Below are positions 22,799 through 31,606 of a stretch of DNA of 41,986 nucleotides, in pieces; position 1 is the first letter of the stretch; each line of letters begins with the position of its first letter. The DNA is from Ruminococcus sp. (GTDB lineage: Bacteria; Bacillota; Clostridia; Oscillospirales; Ruminococcaceae): contig JAAVHI010000035.1 in the NCBI GenBank assembly GCA_014799785.1, positions 60,305-102,290 of the forward strand. The letters run 5' to 3'. The notes beneath the pieces were generated by a model. It searched no databases, was not told the origin of the DNA, and saw only the letters and a program-made list of their open reading frames with translations. The position numbers were made by a program, and so were the translations under genes.

Positions 22799-25700
22799 AT
22801 GAAGAAAAAGCTTATTCTGAATACGTTCAGAAGCGTTAAAAATACCAAAAGCCGCTTTATTGCTATCATGGCGATAATTGCCATAGGAAGCGGCTTTTTT
22901 GCGGGTGTAAAGTCCGCAAGCCCCTCAATGAAAATGAGCGCGGAGTCGTATTTGCGGGAACAGGGTCTTGCCGATCTTCACCTTATGTCCGAGCTTGGCT
23001 TTGATGATGAGGACGTTTCCGCGGTATCGGGCGCGGTCGATGCGGACGAGCTGTACGCGGGCTATTCCGCCGATCTGATGATGTCGGGCGCAGGAGAGGG
23101 CGACTGTGTTGTCAAGATATATTCTTACAACCCTGAAAGCGGGATAAATCTTCCATATGTTAAAGAGGGACGGCTTCCCGAAAATGCGGGAGAGATTTTT
23201 GCGGACGACAGATTTTTCTCTGCCCAAGCTCCCGAAGTAGGAGACGTTATTTCTCTCAGGACAGGCGACGACCGCGAGATGGGGGATATTCTGGGCAGAA
23301 CAGAGTATACCGTTGTGGGAAAGGGTATCAATCCGATATACGTTTCCTTTGAGCGGGGCAGCACCACTATCGGAAACGGCTCGGTAAACGGCTGGCTTCT
23401 TGTTACCGAAGAAAATTTTACTTATGATATCTATACGGACTTGTACATAAGCCTTGCAGAAACGGAAGCTTTAGACCCTTACAGTGACAAGTATGAGGAT
23501 ATTGTTTCGCGTAACGTTGATATGCTGGAGGACTTTGCCGAGGTGCAGATCGAACACCGCAAAGGCGTGATAACAGATGAAGCCTACGAGGAGATCGACG
23601 ATGCGAAAGCCGAGCTTGCGGACGGCGAAAGGGAGCTTGCAGACGCTGAAAAGGATATTGCAGATGCGGAACAGGAGATTTCAGACGGTGAAGCGGAAAT
23701 CGCGGAAAATGAACAGAAGCTTGCCGACGCTGAAGAAGAAATTGCAGACGGTCAGGAGGAGCTTGAAAACGGTGAAAACGAGTACCGCGACGGTGAAGCG
23801 GCGGTTGATACTCTGGCGGATGCGGTTCAGTGGCTTGACGGAATAATCGCCGACTACGGGACAAATTCCGCGGCTGGCGAAGCGGAAATACGCGGCAGGA
23901 TCGAAGCCTATGCTTCAAATGACGTCTTTGCTGTTGATGAAACTTTGGAGCAGCTTATAACGGCATATATGTCCATACCAGCGGCTTACGACGACGGAAC
24001 AAAAACTATGGCCGGACAGGGCTTACAGCAGTATTCCGCAGAGCTTTCCGCGCAGGTTCAGGGTCTTGAAGCGACCCTTGCGGAATCAAGGATACAGCTT
24101 GACAATGCGGCAGCGGAGCTTGAAAGCGCAAGAGCTGAGGTTGCCGAGGGTCGTGAGGAAATTGCAAAGGCAAGGGCTGATATTGAGGACGGCAAAAGAG
24201 AGATAGAGGATGGCAGGCAGGAGATCGCCGACCACAAAAAGGATATTGAGGAAGCTCGGCAGGAGATCGCAGACGCGGAGCAGGAGCTTCACGACGAGAT
24301 AGACGACGCAAAGTGGTATGTTTTTGACCGTGATTTCAACCCGTCCTATTCAAGCTATGCCGAGGACTGCGACAGGGTAGACGCTATCGCTGACGTTTTT
24401 CCTATCTTCTTTATCCTTGTGGCGGCTCTTGTGTGCTGCACTACCATGACCCGAATGGTTGAGGAGCAGCGAACCCAGACAGGTACGCTCAAAGCACTTG
24501 GTTACAGCAGATATTCCATTATTTCTCAGTACATTCTTTACGCTCTTGCGGCGAGTATTCCCGGTGCGCTTATAGGTCTGGTAATCGGGTTCAATACGCT
24601 TCCGAATGTAATTTACCGGTGCTATAAGACCATGTATAACCAGCCTTACCTTATCAGTCCGTTCAGGTGGAACTATGCTGTAGGATGTATAGTTGTTGCT
24701 TGTCTGTGTACTGGTCTGTCCGCGCTTTATGCAAGCAGACTGGAGCTTGTTTCCTGTCCCGCGCAGCTGATGCGTCCCAAACCGCCGAAGGACGGCAAGA
24801 GGATACTTCTTGAGCGCGTGGGCTTTATCTGGAAAAGGCTTAAATTCACCACAAAGGTAACTTTCCGCAATCTGTTCCGCTATAAGGCGAGACTTCTTAT
24901 GACGGTTGTCGGCATAGCGGGCTGTACGGCTCTGCTGCTGACGGGGTATGGCTTGCAGTATTCTATAACGTCCATTGTTGACAAGCAGTACGGCGATATT
25001 TTTAAGTACGACGCGCTTATTGCCGTTGATGATGACTATTCGGACGTATGGGAAAAATGCTCGGAGAACTCCAATGTTTCGGATAAAATGCTTGCGCTTC
25101 AGGAGAACGTGGATATAAGAAGCGAAAAGAACGAGCTGGAGACATACCTGTTCGTACCCGAAAATTCTGCGGAGACGGCTAATTTTATTGATCTGCACGA
25201 GCGCAAAAGCAGAAATAAGGTTACACTCGGAGACGGCGTTGTACTTGGCGAAAAGCTTGCAAGAATGCTCGGAGTTTCCGCAGGGGACGTGGTTTATTTC
25301 AACGGGGACGTTTCCGTAACGGTGGACGCGGTGTGCGAAAACTATACCTTCAATTACGCCTACATGACTGAGGATACATACGAAAAATCGGGATTTGACG
25401 AAGCCTTCAAAAGTAACATTATACTGCTGAACATGGAGGAGGTCACAAGCGAGGCGGAGGACGCTCTCTCGTCGGAGCTTGTTAAAATGGATTCCGTTCT
25501 GGCAGTATCGTTCTCGTCAGGGGGAGGGGACAAGTTCCGCGACCTTGTTTCAAGTCTTTCTCTGATAATTGTGGCAATAATCGTTTCCGCGGGAGCGCTT
25601 GCGTTTGTGGTGCTGTTCAATCTGTCGAATATAAATATAAACGAGCGTGTTCACGAGCTTGCAACGATAAAGGTTCTCGGATTTTACGACGGAGAGGTTG

Positions 25701-25957
25701 CGGCGTATGTGTACCGCGAGAACATTCTTCTGACGCTTATGGGAACAGCTGCGGGGCTGTGTCTTGGAATTGCTCTGGAAAAGTTTGTTATCAAAACCGC
25801 CGAGGTGGATTCGGTAATGTTTTCTGCGGAGATACCGCTGTACTGCTTCCTTGAAGCGGCTTTGCTCACGTGTATATTCGCTCTTGCGGTAAATATCACA
25901 CTTTATTTCAGACTGAAAAAGATTGACATGGCTACGTCTCTTAAAGCAATAGAATAA
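22799..25957 (+). CDS. FtsX/MacB-type ABC permease with two extracytoplasmic heptad-repeat blocks
   Basis: A permease of about 1,052 residues. One N-terminal helix (about 20-40) is followed by a MacB-like extracytoplasmic domain. Two long coiled-coil segments (about 270-333 and 438-501) are separated by a globular stretch. A three-helix FtsX domain starts near 530. A further helix near 700, a second MacB-like domain and three more helices end the protein. This is the layout of Gram-positive FtsX permeases that span the envelope and work by conformational coupling; the substrate is unknown. ATG 22799 with AGAGGTG is chosen; an in-frame GTG at 22784 overlapping the ATPase gene is an alternative. 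The coiled coils are nearly perfect acidic heptads (motif E-[IL]-A-D-G/A-E). Confidence 0.9.
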   Translation: MKKKLILNTFRSVKNTKSRFIAIMAIIAIGSGFFAGVKSASPSMKMSAESYLREQGLADLHLMSELGFDDEDVSAVSGAVDADELYAGYSADLMMSGAGEGDCVVKIYSYNPESGINLPYVKEGRLPENAGEIFADDRFFSAQAPEVGDVISLRTGDDREMGDILGRTEYTVVGKGINPIYVSFERGSTTIGNGSVNGWLLVTEENFTYDIYTDLYISLAETEALDPYSDKYEDIVSRNVDMLEDFAEVQIEHRKGVITDEAYEEIDDAKAELADGERELADAEKDIADAEQEISDGEAEIAENEQKLADAEEEIADGQEELENGENEYRDGEAAVDTLADAVQWLDGIIADYGTNSAAGEAEIRGRIEAYASNDVFAVDETLEQLITAYMSIPAAYDDGTKTMAGQGLQQYSAELSAQVQGLEATLAESRIQLDNAAAELESARAEVAEGREEIAKARADIEDGKREIEDGRQEIADHKKDIEEARQEIADAEQELHDEIDDAKWYVFDRDFNPSYSSYAEDCDRVDAIADVFPIFFILVAALVCCTTMTRMVEEQRTQTGTLKALGYSRYSIISQYILYALAASIPGALIGLVIGFNTLPNVIYRCYKTMYNQPYLISPFRWNYAVGCIVVACLCTGLSALYASRLELVSCPAQLMRPKPPKDGKRILLERVGFIWKRLKFTTKVTFRNLFRYKARLLMTVVGIAGCTALLLTGYGLQYSITSIVDKQYGDIFKYDALIAVDDDYSDVWEKCSENSNVSDKMLALQENVDIRSEKNELETYLFVPENSAETANFIDLHERKSRNKVTLGDGVVLGEKLARMLGVSAGDVVYFNGDVSVTVDAVCENYTFNYAYMTEDTYEKSGFDEAFKSNIILLNMEEVTSEAEDALSSELVKMDSVLAVSFSSGGGDKFRDLVSSLSLIIVAIIVSAGALAFVVLFNLSNININERVHELATIKVLGFYDGEVAAYVYRENILLTLMGTAAGLCLGIALEKFVIKTAEVDSVMFSAEIPLYCFLEAALLTCIFALAVNITLYFRLKKIDMATSLKAIE
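23609..23797 (+). repeat. Nine tandem heptad codon repeats, block 1
   Basis: Nine consecutive 21-base units encode seven-residue repeats of the form [AQEN]-E-[LI]-A-D-[GA]-E inside the FtsX permease. The DNA units are diverged in third positions, so selection is on the protein heptad rather than recent slippage. Confidence 0.85.
24113..24301 (+). repeat. Nine tandem heptad codon repeats, block 2
   Basis: A second block of nine 21-base units in the same gene, encoding heptads of the form E-[IVL]-x-[DEK]-[GA]-[RK]-x. It has the same length as block 1, so the two helices could pair antiparallel. Confidence 0.82.
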
Positions 25958-25960
25958 AAA

Positions 25961-25993
25961 ACAGCGGCGGCAAATTCGGTTTGCCGCCGCTGT
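25961..25993 (-). terminator. Terminator between the FtsX permease and nadA
   Basis: A 14-bp stem ACAGCGGCGGCAAA / TTTGCCGCCGCTGT with a 5-base loop. Read on the reverse strand it is followed by TTTTTTATTC, so it ends the nadA transcript. On the + strand the tail TGTATGTTGG is weak but the stem may still slow polymerase. Confidence 0.87.
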
Positions 25994-26097
25994 TGTATGT
26001 TGGGATCACTGTTTGTTTAGTTTTTCAAGAATGCTTTCATATTTTTCGGGATTGACAGAATTTGATTGAGTGGTAATATTCAAAAGATAATGACGTT

Positions 26098-27006
26098 TTA
26101 TCCCAGTTCAAGCATACGGTTTATGCAGACGGACGCTTTTTCCATAACTTTGTCGGACATCTCTATTTCCAGCCCGCCGCCCTGCAAAGCTTTCAGTACG
26201 TCCATAAGAGTGGTGCGTTTCATATCGGGACAGATAAGATGCTTAGACAGGGTGTAAAATTCCTTGTCGGGACATTCAATCTGCAAATGCTCCGCAATGG
26301 AAATTTCCGTGCCGATAATAAATTCCTTTGCGTCGGACTTTTTCGCAAACGCCACGATACCGCTTGTTGATCCTATGTAGTTCGCGTACTTTGTTACCGC
26401 AGGGATACATTCGGGGTGAACCAGCATAAGCGCGTTGGGGTGCTGCTCCTTTGCGGCAGCGGCTTCCTTTTCCGTAACCGCCGCGTGGATAGGACAGCCG
26501 CCCTTTATCAGCTTTATCTGCTTTTCGGGAAGCTGTTCAGCAACAAATGCTCCGAGGTTGCAGTCGGGAATAAAAAGTATCTTGTCGTTTTCGATTTTTT
26601 TGCATATCTCCACCGCCGACGAGGAGGTCACGCAAACGTCGCATTCGGTTTTCAGAGCCGCAGTGGTGTTTATGTACGCTACCACCGTATGATCGGGGTA
26701 CGTCTGTTTAAGCTGACGAAGCTCCTCAACCGAAAGCTGTTCCGCCATGGGACAGCCGCAGCCATCCTTGGCAAGTATTACCTTTTTGTCGGGGGAGAGC
26801 AGCTTGCAGGTCTCCGCCATAAAATGCACGCCGCACATTATGAGCGTGTCGTTGGGGTCGTCCGCCGCAAGCTCGGACAGACGGAAGCTGTCTCCCGTAT
26901 AGTCGGCGATCTCCTGAATTTCTTCCGCCTGATAGCTGTGGGCGAGAATTGTGATCGACTTTTCCTTTTTTATACGAAGAATTTCCTGCTGAATATCTTT
27001 TATCAT
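26098..27006 (-). CDS. nadA: Quinolinate synthase
   Basis: A 302-residue [4Fe-4S] enzyme that condenses iminoaspartate and dihydroxyacetone phosphate to quinolinate in de novo NAD synthesis. Cluster ligands are recognisable: Cys85 in DGCGCPMAE, Cys200 in VHPECIPAV and Cys259 in ICPDMKRTT. The N-terminal AHSYQAEEIQEIADYTGDS is the substrate-binding segment. It is encoded alone: nadB and nadC, usually in the same operon in Clostridia, are not beside it. Own promoter and GGAAAGGA ribosome binding site; ATG 27004-27006. A GC-rich terminator lies 100 bases downstream. Confidence 0.95.
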   Translation of the reverse strand: MIKDIQQEILRIKKEKSITILAHSYQAEEIQEIADYTGDSFRLSELAADDPNDTLIMCGVHFMAETCKLLSPDKKVILAKDGCGCPMAEQLSVEELRQLKQTYPDHTVVAYINTTAALKTECDVCVTSSSAVEICKKIENDKILFIPDCNLGAFVAEQLPEKQIKLIKGGCPIHAAVTEKEAAAAKEQHPNALMLVHPECIPAVTKYANYIGSTSGIVAFAKKSDAKEFIIGTEISIAEHLQIECPDKEFYTLSKHLICPDMKRTTLMDVLKALQGGGLEIEMSDKVMEKASVCINRMLELG

Positions 27007-27046
27007 AAAAAACGTCCTTTCCGGTACTGAAATTTAATATAGAAAT

Positions 27047-27075
27047 ATTATAACATATTTTGGACGCTTTTTCAA
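27047..27075 (-). promoter_or_regulatory. SigA promoter of nadA with extended -10
   Basis: On the reverse strand: TTGAAA (27070-27075), 17-bp spacer, TGTTATAAT with TATAAT at 27047-27052. No NiaR/NrtR-type site was recognised. Confidence 0.82.
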
Positions 27076-27126
27076 TATCCGAATAATATTTATGACGCGG
27101 AAGCAGTGTACTAAAGAAACAGACAG

Positions 27127-28527
27127 TTAAGGCACATATATCAGCAGCAGGTCTGGACGCCGTTCCTCCAGCCTGTCAAGCTGCATATTCATGTGCGGGT
27201 CGCCGAAATCTCCGCCCGTTACATAATGAAGAACGACTTCAAGCTGCTCCATATCATAAAGCGGAGCAAAGCCGTCAATATCCTCCGTGTAGGGCATTGC
27301 TGAAACAACTCTTATGGACTTCATTTCAAAAATACATTCGTTAGGAGCATTTGTATAGATCACATTATCCATTTTAACTACAGGAGAGTAATCAAAGTCT
27401 CCGCCCCAAAACATGATTTCGGTCAGATTTTCAATATCCGAAATTTCGGAAATATTGATCGTTTTGTCCGATCTGTTCTCCAGTATAAGCTTTTCAAGAC
27501 AGGGCAGAAGCTTTAATTCCGACAGGTCAATGCTGTCAAAATTGTCATTGTCAATAACAACATTTGCTTCGTATGTATCGGCATAATATTCCTCTCCGCA
27601 GACCGTGACTTTCTCCCTGTCGTCGGAATAGAAACGTTCCTCCCTCGTCTTTTCGGGAATTTTCACCGTCTCGGCGTAATCGTAAAAGCTGCCGCCGTCT
27701 TCCTTTTTGTAGTAATTTGCAACGTCTATCATGCCGAGATATTCAAAATTGCTTAGGTAATCCCCGAATTCATTGCAGTACAGAAATCCCTCGGAATTGC
27801 AGTCGCACCGATACATTGGCGTTGCCTTTTTTCCGTCAAGGATATTGTGTGTAATGTACCGGTTCCCGCTTGCGCCGCCGTCATCCATGGAGAGAAAATC
27901 ACAATGGTAAAGCTCTCTTTCCGCAAGCTTGTCGGCATAAACGTCATACCTTATTGCCGCTGCAAAGCCCTTGGTGTGAAGCACCGTGGTGTATTCGGTA
28001 ACGTAAAAAATTTCGTCATTTTCATTGTCACGGTAGACGTGTACACCGCTTTCAAGGGTCAGTTCGTCACCGTGATAATATATTATATCGATGCCGTCCT
28101 TGATATACCTTTCATCTGTTCCCGCAAATTCCATATATCCCAGATCTGCCGCCTCACTGCCTGTAAGCTTGTATATCTCCCAACCTTTAGTGTCCATGAA
28201 TCCTGTTTCCTCCATAAGCTCGGGAATTCCGTCAAGATCAAAGTCGTACAGGATATATTCCCAATGATCCGCACCATGTTCCTCAATATGTTCCGCCGCA
28301 AGCCTTATCGCCTTGTCATAGTCGGACAAGTTCTCAAATGGAGTTGTTTCCGCGGTCGTGACCTCTGTTGTTTCCGCCGTAGTCTCCTCCGACTGTGCAG
28401 TCCCCGAAGCCTGTTCTATGTACTGCTCTATCGCAGAAGTGTCCTCGGGCAGGGAATTTTCCCTCCCGCATGATGTGAGCGTAAGGCATATTGCCAACGC
28501 CGCTGTGAATGAAAAAATTTTTTTCAT
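27127..28527 (-). CDS. Lipoprotein of unknown function, second of a pair
   Basis: A 466-residue lipoprotein with signal peptide and lipobox LTSC (Cys20), then a Glu/Thr-rich linker (about 35-68) that would stand the domain off the membrane. Residues about 100-115 read DFDLDGIPELMEE, a DxDxDG calcium-loop-like motif seen in dockerin and FG-GAP-type secreted proteins. The C-terminal third has LxxL-type periodicity (for example LSELKLLPCLEKLIL) suggestive of leucine-rich repeats. No enzyme motif is seen. It starts 13 bases after the end of the upstream lipoprotein gene and shares its promoter. Unknown function; a surface-exposed binding role is plausible. Confidence 0.78.
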   Translation of the reverse strand: MKKIFSFTAALAICLTLTSCGRENSLPEDTSAIEQYIEQASGTAQSEETTAETTEVTTAETTPFENLSDYDKAIRLAAEHIEEHGADHWEYILYDFDLDGIPELMEETGFMDTKGWEIYKLTGSEAADLGYMEFAGTDERYIKDGIDIIYYHGDELTLESGVHVYRDNENDEIFYVTEYTTVLHTKGFAAAIRYDVYADKLAERELYHCDFLSMDDGGASGNRYITHNILDGKKATPMYRCDCNSEGFLYCNEFGDYLSNFEYLGMIDVANYYKKEDGGSFYDYAETVKIPEKTREERFYSDDREKVTVCGEEYYADTYEANVVIDNDNFDSIDLSELKLLPCLEKLILENRSDKTINISEISDIENLTEIMFWGGDFDYSPVVKMDNVIYTNAPNECIFEMKSIRVVSAMPYTEDIDGFAPLYDMEQLEVVLHYVTGGDFGDPHMNMQLDRLEERRPDLLLIYVP

Positions 28528-28540
28528 GAAAATTGCCTCC

Positions 28541-29821
28541 TTATTTGTTCAAATCAAGTATGTACAAGCATTTTTGCTTATTATCGTTCAGCACTGCTTT
28601 CCCGTCACTTGTAAACCGTATATACCAGTAATCTATGTAAGTATTTTTAAATTCGTACTCTTTCACGACCTCCAAGGTATCGGTACTGTACAAAATAACT
28701 TTTAAAACATTTTCATTGTCGTTGATTTTCAGCAGGAAATTGCCGTCCGGTGTCATTTCATAATCATACACAAAATTATAATCTGACCTAAGTTCAGGCT
28801 CGTTATATTCAAACTTATGAAACGGCGTTGTTTCAAGTGTGTTTATGTCGGTAACGTAGAGTATATTATCGGTACTCCCATCATGCGTGCAGTAATACGA
28901 ATAAATTTTCCCGTCATGATAACCCATTGGTTTGTAGTCGAAAATGTCGGGGACATCCCGCGCAGTTCCTGTTGTAAAATCGTAAATGCCAAAGCCCCAG
29001 CTCCATTCATATCCCCACATACTGTAAACAAACCTGTTTTCGTCGATCGGAAATTCATAAGAATAAATTATGTTGCCTTTGCTGTCATATCCCTCAAAAA
29101 CAGCGTTCAGCAGCAAATCTCCGCTCCCTATCTCGCGGATATTTCCGTATTCCGATACGGTTATCCTGCGCCCGCCGGGAAGCTTATGAATATGGTTATT
29201 CCAGTCATATCTGTCGTTGTCATCCGGCTCAAAGCTGTAATCTGTATAAATCGTTGTAGCAAGCAGCGTGCTGTAATAATAGTCATAAGAGTATTCCTCT
29301 TTTTTACAGCTGAATATTCTGCACAAAATATTTTCGTCGTCAAAATATGTGTTGTCTCTGATAAAAAACTCGTCCGCCTCGGTGTGCGGGATATTGACAG
29401 TTAACTTTTCCTCACCGTCAGACGTGTTATATATCTTCGCCATTGCGGAAATATGGCCGCCGATTTTAAACTTGTATAAAACTAAAATATTTTCATTGTC
29501 GAGAATTGTATAGCTGAAATCATACTCCTTGCCGCTGTAAAGACTGCCAACGTCAATTTTTAATGCTTCCGGCGGCAGTATAGGTTCAGGCAGCTTTGGT
29601 TTTGTTTCCGTAACAGTTGTTTCAGCCGGAACGGTCGTGGCTTCTGTGATTGTGACCTTTTCCGTCTCCGCAGCAGTTGTGACCGCCTCTGTTCCTGCTG
29701 TAGCTATTGTTGTCTCCGTTTGGGTCGTCTCCGAATTTTCGTACGGAATTTCGCCGTCTCCGTTGCTGCCGCACCCGCTGAGCAGTAACGCTGCCAATAA
29801 GATGACCGTAAGCTTTTTCAT
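28541..29821 (-). CDS. Lipoprotein of unknown function, first of a pair (beta-propeller-like)
   Basis: A 426-residue lipoprotein. The signal peptide ends in lipobox LSGC (Cys17), followed by a Thr/Glu-rich linker to about residue 75. The remainder alternates strand-forming blocks with 'xxDGxxxL' and 'YSTDTLEV' turns, resembling a WD-like or YncE-like beta-propeller (inference from pattern). C-terminal blocks such as FTSDGKAVL and TPDGNFLLK are typical propeller blades. It is A/T-rich compared with its neighbours. First gene of a two-gene operon with its own promoter; both proteins share the linker style, so may work together. Confidence 0.78.
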   Translation of the reverse strand: MKKLTVILLAALLLSGCGSNGDGEIPYENSETTQTETTIATAGTEAVTTAAETEKVTITEATTVPAETTVTETKPKLPEPILPPEALKIDVGSLYSGKEYDFSYTILDNENILVLYKFKIGGHISAMAKIYNTSDGEEKLTVNIPHTEADEFFIRDNTYFDDENILCRIFSCKKEEYSYDYYYSTLLATTIYTDYSFEPDDNDRYDWNNHIHKLPGGRRITVSEYGNIREIGSGDLLLNAVFEGYDSKGNIIYSYEFPIDENRFVYSMWGYEWSWGFGIYDFTTGTARDVPDIFDYKPMGYHDGKIYSYYCTHDGSTDNILYVTDINTLETTPFHKFEYNEPELRSDYNFVYDYEMTPDGNFLLKINDNENVLKVILYSTDTLEVVKEYEFKNTYIDYWYIRFTSDGKAVLNDNKQKCLYILDLNK

Positions 29822-29854
29822 AAAAATACCCCCGCCGAATAGTTTGTTAATAAG

Positions 29855-29883
29855 AGTATATAGGTTTTAACAAATTATTTCAA
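29855..29883 (-). promoter_or_regulatory. SigA promoter of the lipoprotein pair
   Basis: On the reverse strand: TTGAAA (29878-29883), 17-bp spacer, TATACT (29855-29860). Confidence 0.7.
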
Positions 29884-29954
29884 TAGTATTTACCAATTTG
29901 TAATACTAATATCCAAACTGTAATCTTAATGACTGCCGTCAGGGGAGAGCAACC

Positions 29955-29994
29955 ACAAAAAAACGTACCGAGGAAATTTTCGGTACGTTTTGTG
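29955..29994 (-). terminator. Terminator after sigG
   Basis: A 12-bp stem AAAACGTACCGA / TCGGTACGTTTT; on the reverse strand it is followed by a run of T. It begins 8 bases after the sigG stop codon. Confidence 0.9.
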
Positions 29995-30002
29995 CGCTTA
30001 AG

Positions 30003-30782
30003 CTATATCTGCCCCTTGATCTTTCCAAGAGTATTTTTTTCCAAGCGGGACACCTGCGCCTGCGATATGCCGATCTCGTTTGCAACCTCCACCTGCGTTT
30101 TTCCGAGAAAGAAGCGCAGGTACAGAATGTTCTTTTCACGCGGCTGAAGCAGGTTTATCGCTTCTTTCAGTGATATCTCGTCCAGCCAGTTGGAGTCGTC
30201 GTTTTTGTCTCCAACCTGATCCAGAACGTAAAGCGTGTCTCCCGCGTCCGAGTATACGGGCTCGTACAGAGAAATGGGGTCGGTAATGCTTTCCAGGGCG
30301 AGAACTACGTCGGACTGCTTTACTCCGATAAGCTCCGAAATCTCCTTGATGGTAGGCTCCTTTTGGTTTTTGTTGATAAGCTGTTCCTTTGCCTGCATTG
30401 CCTTGTACGCCAGATCGCGCAGGGAACGGCTTACCCGTATCGGATTGTTGTCGCGCATATAGCGTCTGACCTCGCCGCATATCATTGGAACAGCGTATGT
30501 GGAAAATCTGACGTCCAGCTCGGTATTGAAGTTGTCGATGGCTTTCATAAGTCCTATGCAGCCGACCTGAAACAGATCGTCAGCATTTTCGCCCCGACCG
30601 ATGAACTTCTGGATAACGCTCAGTACAAGCCGAAGATTGCCGTTAATAAGTTTTTTGCGGGCTTCCTTGCCCTCGGCTCCGCCCTTTTTGCACAGCTTCA
30701 GAAGCTCCAGCTTTTCCGCTTCCTTTAAAACCGTAAGCTTGGACGTGTCCACGCCGCTTATATCAACCTTATTGTAGTACAT
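30003..30782 (-). CDS. sigG: Sporulation sigma factor SigG (late forespore)
   Basis: A 259-residue sigma-70-family factor that directs late forespore gene expression. The N-terminal NKVDISGVDTSKLTVL is the SigG-specific extension. Region 2 includes DDLFQVGCIGLMKAIDNF and FSTYAVPMICGEVRRY; region 3 and the region-4 helix-turn-helix (VEVANEIGISQAQVSRLEK) follow. Length matches the family (about 260). It lies downstream of sigE, as in Bacillus and many Clostridia. The SD GGGAG (30791-30795) is inside a hairpin in the 87-base sigE-sigG gap, so translation from sigE readthrough RNA should be poor. A candidate forespore promoter there would give RNA without the inhibitory arm. A terminator follows. 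Confidence 0.95.
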   Translation of the reverse strand: MYYNKVDISGVDTSKLTVLKEAEKLELLKLCKKGGAEGKEARKKLINGNLRLVLSVIQKFIGRGENADDLFQVGCIGLMKAIDNFNTELDVRFSTYAVPMICGEVRRYMRDNNPIRVSRSLRDLAYKAMQAKEQLINKNQKEPTIKEISELIGVKQSDVVLALESITDPISLYEPVYSDAGDTLYVLDQVGDKNDDSNWLDEISLKEAINLLQPREKNILYLRFFLGKTQVEVANEIGISQAQVSRLEKNTLGKIKGQI

Positions 30783-30789
30783 AATTTTA

Positions 30790-30828
30790 GCTCCCGACGA
30801 TAATATTACTAAAATTATTGTCAGGAGC
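30790..30828 (-). promoter_or_regulatory. Hairpin sequestering the sigG Shine-Dalgarno
   Basis: On the reverse strand GCTCCTGACAATAAT (30814-30828) pairs with ATTATCGTCGGGAGC (30790-30804) over 15 positions with one U-G pair and one mismatch, around a 9-base loop. The SD GGGAG is in the second arm, paired with CTCC of the first. Confidence 0.75.
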
Positions 30829-30842
30829 CGTTTTTAATATTC
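30813..30842 (-). promoter_or_regulatory. Candidate SigF/SigG-type promoter of sigG
   Basis: On the reverse strand: GAATA (30838-30842), 18-bp spacer, AATAATT (30813-30819), which matches the SigG consensus GMATR-N18-CATNMTA at the -35 and 4 of 6 fixed -10 positions. Its transcript would start in the loop of the SD-sequestering hairpin. Confidence 0.4.
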
Positions 30843-30869
30843 ATTTTTGCATGATACAAAAACTGGAAA

Positions 30870-31583
30870 TTATGTAATTACCTTTTCAAGCTCCCTCCGA
30901 AGCTTTTTGATAATTCGTTTTTCCAGTCTCGATATATAGGACTGCGAAATGCCTATGATGTCGGCGACCTCTTTCTGGGTCTTTTCCTTGCCGTCCACAA
31001 GTCCGAAGCGCATTTTCATAATGCATTTTTCCCGTTCGGGAAGCCGTTCCACCGCTTCGAGGAGTATGCTTTTTTCCGCCTCGTTTTCGATATTTCCGTT
31101 AACGGTATCCTCGTCCGTACCGAGGATATCGGACAGCAAAAGCTCGTTGCCGTCCCAATCGATATTCAGCGGCTCATCAATGGAAATCTCGTTTTTGTAC
31201 TGACTGGACTTTCGCAGGAACATCAGTATCTCGTTTTCTATGCACCGCGAGGCATATGTGGCAAGCTTGATATTTTTGCTGGGACAGAATGTCTTTACCG
31301 CCTTAATAAGTCCGATCGTTCCTATCGAGACAAGATCCTCGATACCGATACCTGTGGACTCAAACTTTTTGGCAATATATACCACAAGACGAAGATTATG
31401 TGTGATCAGAATACGCCGCGCATTTTCCTCGTCGGTCTCCAGCATAAGGAACACTTCCTCCTCCTGCGTTCTTGAAAGGGGAGCGGGAAGAGTTTCGGGG
31501 CCGTTTATGTAAAAAATTTTCCCGTATCTTTTACCGAAAATAATGCGTTTGATCATATTTGTGATTTTTTCACGGATATTCAT
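30870..31583 (-). CDS. sigE: Sporulation sigma factor SigE (mother cell), pro-form
   Basis: A 237-residue early mother-cell sigma factor. Residues 1 to about 27 form an amphipathic pro-sequence ([17 protein letters not shown]) ending before [14 protein letters not shown], the equivalent of the YYIGGSEALPPPLS processing region in Bacillus. It is therefore made inactive at the membrane and cleaved by SpoIIGA. Region 2 ([29 protein letters not shown]) and the region-4 helix-turn-helix ([19 protein letters not shown]) are intact. It is encoded 23 bases after spoIIGA in the canonical operon. The ribosome binding site is GAAAGGA. Confidence 0.96.
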   Translation of the reverse strand: MNIREKITNMIKRIIFGKRYGKIFYINGPETLPAPLSRTQEEEVFLMLETDEENARRILITHNLRLVVYIAKKFESTGIGIEDLVSIGTIGLIKAVKTFCPSKNIKLATYASRCIENEILMFLRKSSQYKNEISIDEPLNIDWDGNELLLSDILGTDEDTVNGNIENEAEKSILLEAVERLPEREKCIMKMRFGLVDGKEKTQKEVADIIGISQSYISRLEKRIIKKLRRELEKVIT

Positions 31584-31606
31584 TGTAAGCCATTCCTTTC
31601 AGATTG

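Noticed and set aside
23609..24301. Tandem repeats suggesting a CRISPR or minisatellite
   Set aside because: The repeats keep frame in 21-base units, vary at third positions and encode coiled-coil heptads. There are no spacers.
26006..26083. Short reverse frame (NITTQSNSVNPEKYESILEK...) after nadA
   Set aside because: It reads like a protein C-terminus and might be a gene remnant. It is only 26 codons with a TTG start and no ribosome binding site, so I do not list it as a gene.
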